Below are positions 26,953 to 36,900 of a stretch of DNA of 64,000 nucleotides, piece by piece. Where the stretch lies: the NCBI RefSeq assembly GCF_002909445.1, contig NZ_PPXC01000002.1, forward strand, positions 310,001 to 374,000, in the 5' to 3' direction. Position 1 is the first letter of the stretch, and each line of letters starts with the position of its first letter. Position numbers and translations under genes: made by a program. Source of the DNA: Arthrobacter glacialis (GTDB lineage Bacteria; Actinomycetota; Actinomycetes; Actinomycetales; Micrococcaceae). The notes beneath the pieces are model-generated. The model was not told the origin of the DNA and made no database searches. It saw nothing but the letters and a program-made list of their open reading frames with translations.

Positions 26953-28434
26953 ATGGCGCAAAAAGCGGCCGAACCCTGCCGGAATTGTGGAGCCGTGCTC
27001 TCTCCGGGAGCGGCCTTCTGCACACTGTGCGGTGCCGCGGTGAACAACCGTGCCGCCTCATCGGCACCTGCTTCGGTGCCTTTGGGTGTGCCTGGTGCAG
27101 GGTCTCTGCCGGGCATTGTGTCCGTGGGCACCACGCAGACGGGCCCTTTGGTGGCCCCGCGTGAGCGCGAGGTTGATCCCCGCATCGCTGCCGCCACAGC
27201 CTTGGTTCCGGGCGGAGCCGGACGCCGTTTGGCGGCGAAACTCATTGACGGGGTGCTCCCCGGCATTCTGCTGGGCGTGGCCGCCGGCATTGGGGCCAGC
27301 AAGATCGCCGTCACCCAGGTTGGCGAATTTGCCCAGGTGAACCTGAGCTGGCTGCTGATCCTGACAGGCATTGCCAGTGTCCTCTCGCTGGCCTATGGCA
27401 TCTGGCTGTGGCTCTGGGAAGCCAAATCCGGCAAGACACCCGGCAACATCATGGTTGGCCTGCGCACCACCAACATGGACGGCGGCCCGGCCGGTGTGCT
27501 GGCCATCTTCCTGCGCAACGTGGTCATTGCCGTCAGCTCCATTGTTCCCACTCTTGGTCCGCTCCTGGTGGTCATTTCCAACACCTGGGACGCCAATGGC
27601 AAGCGGCAGGGCTGGCACGACAAACTGGCCCACACCCTGGTTTTCAACGTCAAGGCTGGCCGCGACCCCCTGGAAACCGGTGGGATAGAGGAGCGGGCCA
27701 ACTTTGTGCCCGCGGCCGTTCCCACCCTGTCTCCTGTCACCTCGCCGCTGGCTCAGCGCCCGGCAAGCGAAGCAGCGCGAAGCGCAGTGGGCAACAGCGC
27801 AGCTGGCAACAGCACGACTGGCAAGAGCGCAGCTGTGCCCGGACCAGCTGTGCCGGGAGTCCAAGGCCAGCAGTTCCAGGGACCCATCACCTCTGTTCCG
27901 GGCGCTGCCACCGGTGCCGCGCCGCTAGTGCAGCAGCCGCAGCAACCACCGTCTCAGCCAATTCAGTTCAGCCAGGCCTCCTCCTTTGCCCCGCCGCCGC
28001 CAGCAGTCCGGGAGACAACCACCAAACCCTACGCCGGGCAGCCGCCAATCGGGCTGCTCGATGACGACGCCGGGGACACCCGTGTGCGCCCCATCCCCGC
28101 CGCTGTGGGGCTCCGGCTGACCTTTGATGACGGCCACACCGAAGACATCACAGCCGTGGCGCTCATTGGCCGCAACCCCGCCGGATACGATGGTGAGATG
28201 ATTTCTCGCCTTGTGTCAGTTCAAGACTCCAGCAGGTCCGTCTCCAAGACGCACCTGCATGTTCGGGCCAGTGGTGAGGGCCTGTGGGTTACCGACAGGA
28301 ACTCCACCAACGGCAGTGCCATCACAGCCGTGGGCGGGGGCAGGACTGCGCTGAACGGAGGTACCCCGGCTTTGGCCGGCATTGGTACCCGGGTGCATTT
28401 CGGCGACAGGTCATTTGTGGTGGGGCGTCCATGA
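26953..28434 (+). CDS. zinc ribbon - RDD membrane domain - FHA protein
   Basis: 493 residues from the ATG at 26953; the frame is open much further upstream, but that part overlaps the previous gene. The N-terminus is a zinc ribbon with two CxxC knuckles (PCRNCG and FCTLCGAAV). An RDD membrane domain follows (about 95-235: AGRRLAAKLIDGVLPGILLG, TPGNIMVGLRT, RQGWHDKLAHTLVF). A Pro/Gln/Ala-rich linker leads to a C-terminal FHA domain (about 385-493) with intact phosphothreonine-binding signatures: LIGRNPAG, SVSKTHLHV, STNGSAI. The FHA should read phosphorylation marks set by the kinase four genes on. It overlaps the PP2C start by 4 bases. Confidence 0.88.
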   Translation: MAQKAAEPCRNCGAVLSPGAAFCTLCGAAVNNRAASSAPASVPLGVPGAGSLPGIVSVGTTQTGPLVAPREREVDPRIAAATALVPGGAGRRLAAKLIDGVLPGILLGVAAGIGASKIAVTQVGEFAQVNLSWLLILTGIASVLSLAYGIWLWLWEAKSGKTPGNIMVGLRTTNMDGGPAGVLAIFLRNVVIAVSSIVPTLGPLLVVISNTWDANGKRQGWHDKLAHTLVFNVKAGRDPLETGGIEERANFVPAAVPTLSPVTSPLAQRPASEAARSAVGNSAAGNSTTGKSAAVPGPAVPGVQGQQFQGPITSVPGAATGAAPLVQQPQQPPSQPIQFSQASSFAPPPPAVRETTTKPYAGQPPIGLLDDDAGDTRVRPIPAAVGLRLTFDDGHTEDITAVALIGRNPAGYDGEMISRLVSVQDSSRSVSKTHLHVRASGEGLWVTDRNSTNGSAITAVGGGRTALNGGTPALAGIGTRVHFGDRSFVVGRP

Positions 28435-29429
28435 GCGCTGGTGAGGGTACCCCGGCCCGGGACAGCTTGGCCCACGGCGCCCCCGGCGTCAGCCTGAGCT
28501 TTGGCTTTGGCACCGACAGGGGGTTGCGTAGGGAACTCAACGAGGACTCGTTCCTTGCAGCCGATCCCTTATTCACAGTTGCCGACGGCATGGGCGGGCA
28601 CGAGGCTGGCGAGGTGGCCAGCCGCGAATGCATCCAAACCCTGAGTGAGCAAAGTGTCCTGATGGCCAGTTCCCGCCAGGCAACGGCGTCAGACCTGGCG
28701 CACGCCTTGCACCTTGCCGATGCCAGGATCCGCGAACTCACCAACGCCCGGGCCGGCACAACTCTCTCCGGGGTGGTGCTGGTTGAAGAGCGTGGTGTGC
28801 CGTATTGGCTGGTCTTCAATGTTGGCGATTCCCGAACCTACCGGCTCAGCCAGGGAAACTTTAGCCAGGTCAGTGTGGACCATTCCGAGGTGCAGGAATT
28901 GGTGGACGCCGGTTTCATCACCCCCGAGGAAGCCCTGACCCACCCGCGGCGCCATGTGGTGACACGTGCCCTGGGTACCGGAACTGACACGGAAGCTGAC
29001 TTCTGGCTGATCCCGGTCGAAGAAGGCGACAGGATTCTGGTGTGCTCCGACGGGCTCTCCGGAGAGTTGAGCGACACCCAAATTCACCGTGCCCTGAGCA
29101 CCCTGCGCCACCCCCAGGACGCCGTGGATTCCTTGATCCAGGCGGCCCTGCGCTCCGGCGGACGGGACAACATCACTGTGGTTGTTGTCGATGCCAGCAA
29201 CGTCAACGGCGGCGTCGGCGGGGAAACCCTGGGCAAGGCGAGCATGGCATCCACTGTCGCAGAGGACACCCTGCCGCGCATGACGGCGGCACAGGAAGTC
29301 ATTCCCGGCGCCGTGGCGGACACCCACCCCACAGAAGTTCTGGAATCCATTCCCAAGGAATTTCTGGCGCCCGGGCAAGAATTGCCCACACGCGTCAACG
29401 CACCCCTGCACGAGGAGAATCATGGTTAG
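28431..29429 (+). CDS. PP2C-family Ser/Thr protein phosphatase
   Basis: 332 residues from the ATG at 28431 (ATGA overlap with the preceding stop). All metal and catalytic motifs of PPM/PP2C enzymes are present: GLRRELNEDSF, FTVADGMGGHEAGE, VFNVGDSRTYRL, LVCSDGLSGEL, and SGGRDNITVVVVD. It removes phosphate from Ser/Thr and is the natural counterpart of the kinase encoded at 31500. The soluble catalytic domain occupies about residues 20-255; an acidic tail follows. No membrane segment is seen, so it is cytoplasmic. It overlaps the next gene by 8 bases. Confidence 0.95.
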   Translation: MSAGEGTPARDSLAHGAPGVSLSFGFGTDRGLRRELNEDSFLAADPLFTVADGMGGHEAGEVASRECIQTLSEQSVLMASSRQATASDLAHALHLADARIRELTNARAGTTLSGVVLVEERGVPYWLVFNVGDSRTYRLSQGNFSQVSVDHSEVQELVDAGFITPEEALTHPRRHVVTRALGTGTDTEADFWLIPVEEGDRILVCSDGLSGELSDTQIHRALSTLRHPQDAVDSLIQAALRSGGRDNITVVVVDASNVNGGVGGETLGKASMASTVAEDTLPRMTAAQEVIPGAVADTHPTEVLESIPKEFLAPGQELPTRVNAPLHEENHG

Positions 29430-31503
29430 CACCACGTACAGCACAGGTTCATGGTTAGGCATTGTGCGATCGGGCTCGGTGATTGTGCTTAAGGGGCACA
29501 CCGAACAGGTAATCGTGAGTGCACTGTGGGAGTTCCTGGGGCAGGAGCCCACCATTCACGGTGTCCTCAACGAGGTCACACGGCAGTTCGGCACGGAGCT
29601 GACAGGGCTGCCCGACTTTGCCATTGTGGTCCAGTCCGACCGTTTGCACGCCATTTTGCGTGGCGACATGACCTTAGTGGCGCAGACTGGCGACTCCTCG
29701 GAGATGGTGTCAGGCCGGGACGTCACCACCTGGAGTGAGCGTTCGCTGCCGCTGCCCGAATCCTTTGAACTGACCCTGGCGCAACCCACAGAGCCGGCCA
29801 AACCGTCCCTGCTGCTGCCCGTGGGCGAGGCTGTCATCTTGCTGCAATCGCTGCGCATGGAGCTTGCAGAGGCAGTGCTTGCAGAGCCTGTGTTTGCCGA
29901 GGCAGCGCTTGCTGAGACGGCGCCCGCCGAGACTGATTGGTTGGATCAATTCGTTGAGTCGGAGCAGGACGCCACGGAACTGGCGCACCCCATCGCCGAT
30001 CTTGCCGACGGCGGGCCCGTGCAGGACGAGGCCGACGACGTCGAGGTGAACGATGCCGAGGTGGCAGGCGCCGCGGTGCACGACGCTGGGGCGAACGATG
30101 CCGTGGTGACTGACGACATGGTGAATGGCGACGGGGCGGAAAACGCCGAGGTGGACGATGCCGAGGACGACGACGACGCCTATGCCAGCTTTGCCATGGC
30201 CGCCGAGGCCGCCGATGCTGAGTGGAACGCCCAGCTTGCCCCCATGGCGGCGCTGAACGAGGCAGACCTGAACCTGACCATCCGCCCCGACTTGTCCGAG
30301 GAAGAGTCCTCGGAGCCGGAACCTTTCCACGCTGAACCCCTCGACGATGGGCAGCCGGCCTTTCACGAATCGTTGACTGAAGACGTGGCAGTGCTCATCG
30401 ACGCCGCCGAGACAGCCAGCTATGACGGCCAAGCTGACGCCGCCGGCACGGCCCTTGCCCACGGCCTCACTTCCGAGGAGCATGCAGCCGCAGAGCCGGC
30501 TGGCAATGAGCCGGAATCCGAAGGGCACCTCGCCGGGCAAGAGACTGCCGAGGACGGATTCACCACCAACTACGACCACTTGTTCGGCCCCACAGTGGCC
30601 AGAAGTGTTGAGGACGCGGCCGTTCGTCTCGATGACGACGGCCAGGCGATTGCGCACGGCGTCCAGGAGGCGCAGCTGCCACCGCTTCCGCCCCTGCCGC
30701 CCGTGGCGGGCCTTGCCGAGGAAGTGGCTGCAGACCTCAGCGCCGCTGCCCCCGCGCAGAGCGCCCAGGAGCAATGGCAACCCGAAGGCTTGTTGATCGA
30801 CTCCGTGCCGTGGGCCAAGCAGCCGGACGCCGGCTCTGAAAGCGGTGCCGGTTTTGAAAGCGGTGCCGGTTTTGAAGGCGGTGCCGGATTTGCTGCGGGC
30901 ACCGAAACAGGCGCATCCGCCGATCAGCCCTACGATCCCGACCACGACGGCCATACCGTCATGCGCGGTGACGTCAGTGACGTCACCGGGGCCAGCGGCG
31001 AAGAAGCTGGCGCACCGGCGCCGCTGGAGTCGCGCCCGCCCACCGGACCCATGGTTTTGGCGCGCATGTGCCCCCACGGCCACGCCAACCCGCCGAGCCG
31101 CTCCGAGTGTTCGGACTGCGGGGCTGGAATCAACTCCGAACCACGCGAAGTGGGCCGGCCGCGCCTGGGCACCATGCACATTTCCAGCGGTGAAGTGGTT
31201 GCACTGGACCATTCCTTGATCATTGGCCGCCAGCCCTCCGTCTCCCGGGTCATGGGCGGAGCCATGCCACGCCTGGTGCAGGTCAACAGTGGAAATGACG
31301 ATATTTCGCGCTCCCATGTGGAGGTCCGCCTTGACGGCTGGGATGTGCTCCTGGTGGATCTGAAGGCCACCAACGGCACGGTGCTGGTCCGTGAAGGCCA
31401 GGCGCCGCGCCGGTTGAGCCAAGGTGAGCAGGCCATCTTGCTCAACGGTGACATCGCCGAGCTGGGAGACGGGATCTCCTTGCTCTTTGAAGGCCTGCTG
31501 TGA
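29422..31503 (+). CDS. FHA-domain protein with acidic linker and zinc ribbon
   Basis: 693 residues. The N-terminal domain (about 1-150) starts STTYSTGSWLGIVRSGSVIVL and is not one I can name. A long, highly acidic, Ala-rich region (about 150-540) with repeated ADDAEV-like motifs should be disordered. A zinc ribbon (about 548-572: CPHGHANPP and CSDCGAG) leads to a C-terminal FHA domain (about 590-690) with IIGRQPSVSR, DISRSHVEV and ATNGTVLV, so phosphothreonine binding is expected. No membrane helix. The last bases overlap the GTG start of the kinase by 4. A scaffold or substrate of the kinase is the likely role (inference). Confidence 0.85.
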   Translation: MVSTTYSTGSWLGIVRSGSVIVLKGHTEQVIVSALWEFLGQEPTIHGVLNEVTRQFGTELTGLPDFAIVVQSDRLHAILRGDMTLVAQTGDSSEMVSGRDVTTWSERSLPLPESFELTLAQPTEPAKPSLLLPVGEAVILLQSLRMELAEAVLAEPVFAEAALAETAPAETDWLDQFVESEQDATELAHPIADLADGGPVQDEADDVEVNDAEVAGAAVHDAGANDAVVTDDMVNGDGAENAEVDDAEDDDDAYASFAMAAEAADAEWNAQLAPMAALNEADLNLTIRPDLSEEESSEPEPFHAEPLDDGQPAFHESLTEDVAVLIDAAETASYDGQADAAGTALAHGLTSEEHAAAEPAGNEPESEGHLAGQETAEDGFTTNYDHLFGPTVARSVEDAAVRLDDDGQAIAHGVQEAQLPPLPPLPPVAGLAEEVAADLSAAAPAQSAQEQWQPEGLLIDSVPWAKQPDAGSESGAGFESGAGFEGGAGFAAGTETGASADQPYDPDHDGHTVMRGDVSDVTGASGEEAGAPAPLESRPPTGPMVLARMCPHGHANPPSRSECSDCGAGINSEPREVGRPRLGTMHISSGEVVALDHSLIIGRQPSVSRVMGGAMPRLVQVNSGNDDISRSHVEVRLDGWDVLLVDLKATNGTVLVREGQAPRRLSQGEQAILLNGDIAELGDGISLLFEGLL
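30838..30891. repeat. 18-bp tandem repeat, three units, in the FHA gene
   Basis: Units at 30838-30855, 30856-30873 and 30874-30891 encode ESGAGF, ESGAGF and EGGAGF in the disordered linker. The first two are identical at DNA level, suggesting recent slippage. Confidence 0.9.
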
Positions 31504-33203
31504 GTAGCAAGCGTGTTCCCGCCGCGCCCCCGGTGCTTCCTGGCTACAGGTTCGTCTCCGTGCTGGGCTCCGGCGGATTCTCCGATGTGTACCTCTATGA
31601 GCAGGACAGGCCGCGGCGCAAGGTTGCCGTCAAGGTCCTGACGGCCGATCTGAAGACCAGTGGGGCCAGGGCCAGTTTTGAGTCCGAGGCCAACCTCATG
31701 GCCCAGCTTTCCGCGCACCCGTACATTGTCACCATCTTTGAAGCCGAGATCACCGATTCCGGGCACTCCTACCTGGCCATGGAATACTGCTCCCGGCCCA
31801 GCCTTGACATGCAGTACCGGCAAGGCCGTTTCAGTGCTGACAAGGCCCTGGAAATTGGCATCCAGGTTGCCTCGGCCGTGGAGACAGCCCACAGGGCTGG
31901 CATTGCCCACCGGGACATCAAGCCGGCCAACATCCTGGTCACCGACTACAACAGGCCGGCGCTGACCGACTTTGGCATCTCCGGAACCATGGATGCGGTG
32001 CAGGCCGACGGCGGCGGCATGTCCATTCCGTGGTCGCCGCCGGAATCCTTTGGCTCCGGCGCCACCGACGGCATCAAGGTGGATGTTTGGGCGCTCGGCG
32101 CCACCATTTACACGTTGCTGGCCGGGCATTCGCCCTTTGTTATTCCGGGGGCGGACAATTCCCAGCGAGAATTGATTGCCCGCATCAACGCGGCCCCCCT
32201 GCCCGCCTTGGGCAGGGCAGACATCCCGGCCGAACTTGAGCTGGTCCTGGCCACCGCCATGGCCAAGTCACCGGCCTCGCGGTACAGCAGCGCCAAGGAC
32301 TTTGCCCGCGCCCTGATGCGCATCCAGGCTGACATGAACCTGTCCGTCACCCCCTTTGAAGTGCAGGAAGAGATTGTTGCGGCGGATTTTCGTCCCGACG
32401 ACCATTCCGAGCCCACACGAGTTCGCAGCGTCGTTTCCATTGACCCCGATGCCAGCACCTCCAACCCCACGTTTCCCTCACGTCAAGCCAACAACACCGG
32501 CGGCGGGGCGTCCGCGGCTGCTCCGCACATCAACGCTTCTCCGCACGTCAACACCGTGCCGGGCGAGACCGGGTCCACCACCGGCCTGAACCGCAACGGC
32601 CAAACCCTGCCGTCGGCGGGCCCGGCCACCCCGGCAGGGCAAGCTGGTGCGCCCTCCCTTGGTGCACCGTCGCTTGGTGCGCCGTCGGCGCAGTGGAACC
32701 ACCCCGTGCTGGAATCCACGGTGCCGCGCAGCGATCAGCTCCGCCCGGCCCCCGGCGAAGCGCCGGCGTTAAGCGCACCGGCAGTGCCCAGCAAGAAACG
32801 GCTGTGGCTGGGATTGGGCTCGGGGCTGGTACTGGTGGCCGCCGTCGTGGTGGGAATCATGGTTTTCGTGGGCGGAGGGGCGCCGGCAACGGTGGATCCG
32901 CAGGCGCAAAAGACCTCGCCCCCGCCCACGGCCCTGATAGTGGGCGCGGAGGTCCCGCCCGTTAGCGACCTGGCGGCCGCACCAAAAAACGGCGGTTCCG
33001 AGTGGAGCTGGAACAACCCGGATCCGCAGGAGGGCGACAAATACTTGTGGGCCTCCGTCAGCGCCGTGGATACCGGAACGTTCAAGCCCATCACCGAGAA
33101 CCGGGCGTTTGTGGTGGACGATCCCAACGGCCAGAGCTGCATATCGGTGAAGCTTGTTCGCAAGAACGGCCAAACCTCAGCGGAGTCCAAGAAGTGCTCC
33201 TAG
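31500..33203 (+). CDS. membrane Ser/Thr protein kinase (PknB/Pkb2-like)
   Basis: 567 residues starting at a GTG. The kinase domain (about 10-275) is complete: Gly loop LGSGGFSDVYLY, VAIK-type Lys in KVAVKVL, catalytic loop HRDIKPANIL, DFGISG, and PPESFG in place of APE. A 150-residue Pro/Ala/Thr-rich juxtamembrane linker precedes one transmembrane helix (about 433-458: RLWLGLGSGLVLVAAVVVGIMVF). The extracellular part is only about 105 residues, without PASTA repeats, and ends with two Cys (QSCISV and KKCS) that could form a disulfide. It matches the position and topology of Pkb2 of the bifidobacterial PFNA cluster. It presumably phosphorylates FHA partners encoded on both sides and is opposed by the PP2C phosphatase. 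Confidence 0.93.
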   Translation: MSSKRVPAAPPVLPGYRFVSVLGSGGFSDVYLYEQDRPRRKVAVKVLTADLKTSGARASFESEANLMAQLSAHPYIVTIFEAEITDSGHSYLAMEYCSRPSLDMQYRQGRFSADKALEIGIQVASAVETAHRAGIAHRDIKPANILVTDYNRPALTDFGISGTMDAVQADGGGMSIPWSPPESFGSGATDGIKVDVWALGATIYTLLAGHSPFVIPGADNSQRELIARINAAPLPALGRADIPAELELVLATAMAKSPASRYSSAKDFARALMRIQADMNLSVTPFEVQEEIVAADFRPDDHSEPTRVRSVVSIDPDASTSNPTFPSRQANNTGGGASAAAPHINASPHVNTVPGETGSTTGLNRNGQTLPSAGPATPAGQAGAPSLGAPSLGAPSAQWNHPVLESTVPRSDQLRPAPGEAPALSAPAVPSKKRLWLGLGSGLVLVAAVVVGIMVFVGGGAPATVDPQAQKTSPPPTALIVGAEVPPVSDLAAAPKNGGSEWSWNNPDPQEGDKYLWASVSAVDTGTFKPITENRAFVVDDPNGQSCISVKLVRKNGQTSAESKKCS

Positions 33204-33245
33204 ATTCTTTTTAGTCATCAGCAATAAACCCAGGGGGCTGCCGTC

Positions 33246-33950
33246 ATGGCGGAATTAACAATTGATTTTTGTGGCGAATGGTACGAGCCGGCGCCGGAAG
33301 AAGTTTTTCGGATTGGCCGTGAGGGCGACATTGAAGTTGATGACAACCCTTATTTGCACAGGAAGTTCCTGGAAGTCAGCAAATATGACGGCATTTGGTG
33401 GCTGACCAACGCCGGCACCATGCTCTCGGCCACGATTGCTGATGCCGCAGGCGGCATGCAGGCGTGGATGGCACCGGGCGCGCGCATCCCCTTGGTCTTT
33501 AGCCAGACAAACGTGATTTTTACCGCCGGCCCCACCACGTACGAATTCTCGGTTCACTTGGAATCGCCGTCGTTCATGTCCCAAAGCCGCGAGGACGACT
33601 CTGCCGGTTCAACCACCATTGGGCCCGTAGTCTTCACCGAGTCCCAGAAGGCGCTGATTGTGGCGCTGGCCGAGCCCATGCTGCGCCGCGGCGGGACCGG
33701 ATTCAGCGCCATCCCGTCCTCCGCGCAGGCCGCCAAGCGCCTGGGCTGGGCGCTCACCCGCTTCAACCGCAAACTGGACAATGTGTGCGACAAGCTGGAC
33801 CGCGTGGGTGTTGTTGGCCTGCGCGGCGGCGGCGGAAAACTGGCTACCAACCGCCGTACCAGGCTGGTGGAACATGCAGTGACCTCCCACCTGGTCACCC
33901 CCGATGACCTGCCACTGCTGGACGCCCAACGAGGAATTGATGTGCAATGA
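33246..33950 (+). CDS. degenerate FHA-like domain fused to a winged-helix-like domain
   Basis: 234 residues. The N-terminal half begins with LTIDFCGEWY and contains FRIGREGDIEVDDNPYLHRKFLEV, resembling an FHA fold with the GR turn kept, but the S-x-x-H segment reads LHRK and the N-G pair reads TNAGT, so phosphothreonine binding is doubtful. The C-terminal half (about 125-215: FTESQKALIVALAEPML, AKRLGWALTRFNRKLDNVCDKL) has the helix-turn-helix spacing of a winged helix. It may bind DNA or act as a protein interaction module. It sits between kinase and FtsK-like ATPase and overlaps the latter by 4 bases. Confidence 0.75.
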   Translation: MAELTIDFCGEWYEPAPEEVFRIGREGDIEVDDNPYLHRKFLEVSKYDGIWWLTNAGTMLSATIADAAGGMQAWMAPGARIPLVFSQTNVIFTAGPTTYEFSVHLESPSFMSQSREDDSAGSTTIGPVVFTESQKALIVALAEPMLRRGGTGFSAIPSSAQAAKRLGWALTRFNRKLDNVCDKLDRVGVVGLRGGGGKLATNRRTRLVEHAVTSHLVTPDDLPLLDAQRGIDVQ

Positions 33951-36900
33951 GGATCCGGCTGACGCTTCGGCGTGACCCGCAGGAGGCAAAAAATCTGGCC
34001 GTCACGGTTGACGGCCTGGCCTCGGTGGGGGACATCGCCACCGAACTGTACCTGTCCGATCCCGCCCGCAAGGGGGCTGCCGCCCCGCCAAACCTTTCCC
34101 TGCTAGTGGAGGAATCCGTGGTGGGCGGGGTGCGCGGACGCACCCTGCCGCCGGAGAGCAATCTGCAAGAATCCGGGCTGCGCCCCGGCGCCACGGTGTC
34201 CCTGACGCAGGTCAGCGAAACCTTTGCCGTGCCCCAACAGGACCGCGGGCCAGCAGCTGCCACCTTGCGCGTCACGGCCGGGCCGGACCTGGGCCGCGAG
34301 TTCGCCCTGCCGCTGGGTACCAGCTATGTGGGCCGCGACTTTGACGTTGACGTTCGCCTCAGCGATCCCATGACCTCAAAACGGCACGCCCGCATCACCA
34401 TTGGCGAAACGGTGGAAATTGCCGATACAGGCTCCGCCAACGGCCTCATGATGGAAGGCACCCAGATCTCCCGGGCAGTGCTGGGCTCCTCGGATGAGGT
34501 GACACTGGGGGAAACCACCATTTCCGTGGTGGGCCTGGGCCGGCGCACCCAATCCGGGCCCACGGGCCCCTTGGTGGAATTCAACCGCTCGCCCCGCGTG
34601 GTGCCGCACTTTGCCATCGAGGAACAAATCCTTCCCTCCGGCCCGCAACGGCCCCGGCGCGAACGCTTCCCGCTGGTCATGCTCATCGCCCCCGTGCTGA
34701 TGGGCGGTGTCATGTTTGGCGTGACCCGGAGCCCGTTCAGCCTCATTTTCATGGCCATGATGCCGCTGATGATGATTGGCGGCTACCTGGATCAAAAAGC
34801 CAACGCCAAGCGTGAACTGAAGGATTCCATTGAGCAGTTCCGCGGGGCCATTGCCGAGTTCCGCCGCCAAATGACTGCCCGCCAGCAAGTGGAGCGGGCC
34901 GTCAGGCTGGCGGAAAGCCCGTCAACGAGCGAAACCGTTGACGCCATCTACAAGCTGGGTCCGCTGATGTGGACCCACCGCCCCGAACACTCGGCATTCC
35001 TGTCGTTGCGCTTGGGCGTGGGCCGCCAGCCCTCACGCACTCCTGTCAAGGCACCGGCGGATAGCAATACGCTGCCCGAGTACATGGCCGAAATCCAGGA
35101 CGTCAAGACCGAGTTTTCCGACATCGACGCCGTGCCTGTTGTTGCCGCGTTCCGCACCAGCGGCGCCGTGGGCGTTGCCGGGCCGCGCGGGGTAGTTGAC
35201 GATGTGGCCCGTGCCCTGGTGCTGCAGGCCGTGGGCCTGCATTCGCCGGCGGAACTTGCCGTAGCCGCCATGACATCCACGGAATCCAAGCAGCGGTGGG
35301 AATGGCTGCAGTGGCTCCCGCATGTTGGTTCGGTGCATTCGCCCTTGGCCGGGGAACACCTGGCCTCTGGCACCGGCGCCTCCAGCGTACTCCTGGCCGC
35401 GCTGGAAGATTTGTTGGTGAACCGCGGAGTGAACATGGCCGCCAACGGCGCCGCACACCGCGGCTCCCTGGATCGCGCCAAGGTGGAGATTCCTGCACCC
35501 GTGGTGCCGGCCCTGCTGCTCATTATTGAAGACGACGTCAAAGTGGACCGTGCCCGCCTGAACCGGCTCACCGAATACGGTGCCGACGTGGGTGTGCACA
35601 TTCTGTGGGTTGCCACCTCCATCGAGGCGCTGCCGGCCTCCTGCCGCGACTTTGTCCATGTGGCCGAAACCGCCACCACGGGCCAGGTCCGGCTGGGCCA
35701 ACTGACGTATCCCGTGAGCTGTGAAAGCGTCAGCGACGAGCTGGCCGCACAGCTGGCCCGCATGCTGGCACCGGTGGTCGATTCCAGCAAGCCGGTGGAT
35801 GACGACTCCGATCTGCCCCGCAGCGTCTCCTATGTTGCGCTGGCAGGCCACGATCTGGTGGAAAGCACCACAGGCATTGCGGACAGGTGGCTGGAGAACA
35901 ACTCCGTGGCCTCCCGCGCCGTGAAGAACCGCAAACACCAGGGTTCCCTGCGCGCCCTGGTGGGGTCCAAGGGTGTTGAACCCATGTACCTTGACCTGAA
36001 GACCGAAGGCCCGCACGCCCTGGTGGGCGGCACCACGGGTGCCGGAAAATCCGAGTTCCTGCAGGCTTGGGTGCTGGGCATGGCTGCCGCCTACAGCCCC
36101 GACCGGCTCTCCTTCTTGTTTGTTGACTACAAGGGTGGGGCGGCCTTTGCCGACTGCGTGCAATTGCCGCACACGGTGGGCCTGGTGACGGACCTTTCCC
36201 CGCACCTGGTGCGACGCGCCCTGACCTCCCTGCGGGCGGAACTGCACCACCGCGAGCACCTGCTCAACCGCAAAAAGGCCAAGGACCTGCTCGCCATGGA
36301 GCGTGAAGCGGATCCCGAGACGCCGCCGTCGCTCATCATTGTGGTGGATGAATTTGCCGCGCTGGCCAAGGAAGTGCCGGAGTTCGTTGACGGCGTGGTG
36401 GACATTGCCGCCCGTGGCCGTTCGCTGGGCCTGCACCTGATCCTGGCCACGCAGCGCCCCTCGGGTGTCATCAAGGACAGCCTGCGCGCCAACACCAACA
36501 TGCGCATTGCCCTGCGCATGGCCGATGTTGACGATTCCGTGGACATTCTGGGGGAGCCGTCCGCCGCGTACTTCAGCCCATCCATTCCCGGCCGCGGCGC
36601 CGCCAAGACCGGGCCCGGCCGGATCCAGGGGTTCCAGACCGGCTACGCCGGCGGCTGGACAACACGGACCCCGCAGCGTCCCCGCATTGACATTGTGGAG
36701 ATGGACTTCGGTGCCGGAAACCCGTGGGAGCAGGAACTTGCCAGTGCCCCCGTGGCGGAGTCGGGCGGCCCCAATGACATTTCCCGCGTGGTGGCAAATA
36801 TTTCCCTGGCCGCGGTGGAACTGGGCGTGAAGCCGCCGCGCAAGCCGTGGCTGAGCGAGTTGTCGGAAGTCTATGACTTCTCCAAGCTGCCTACTGCACG

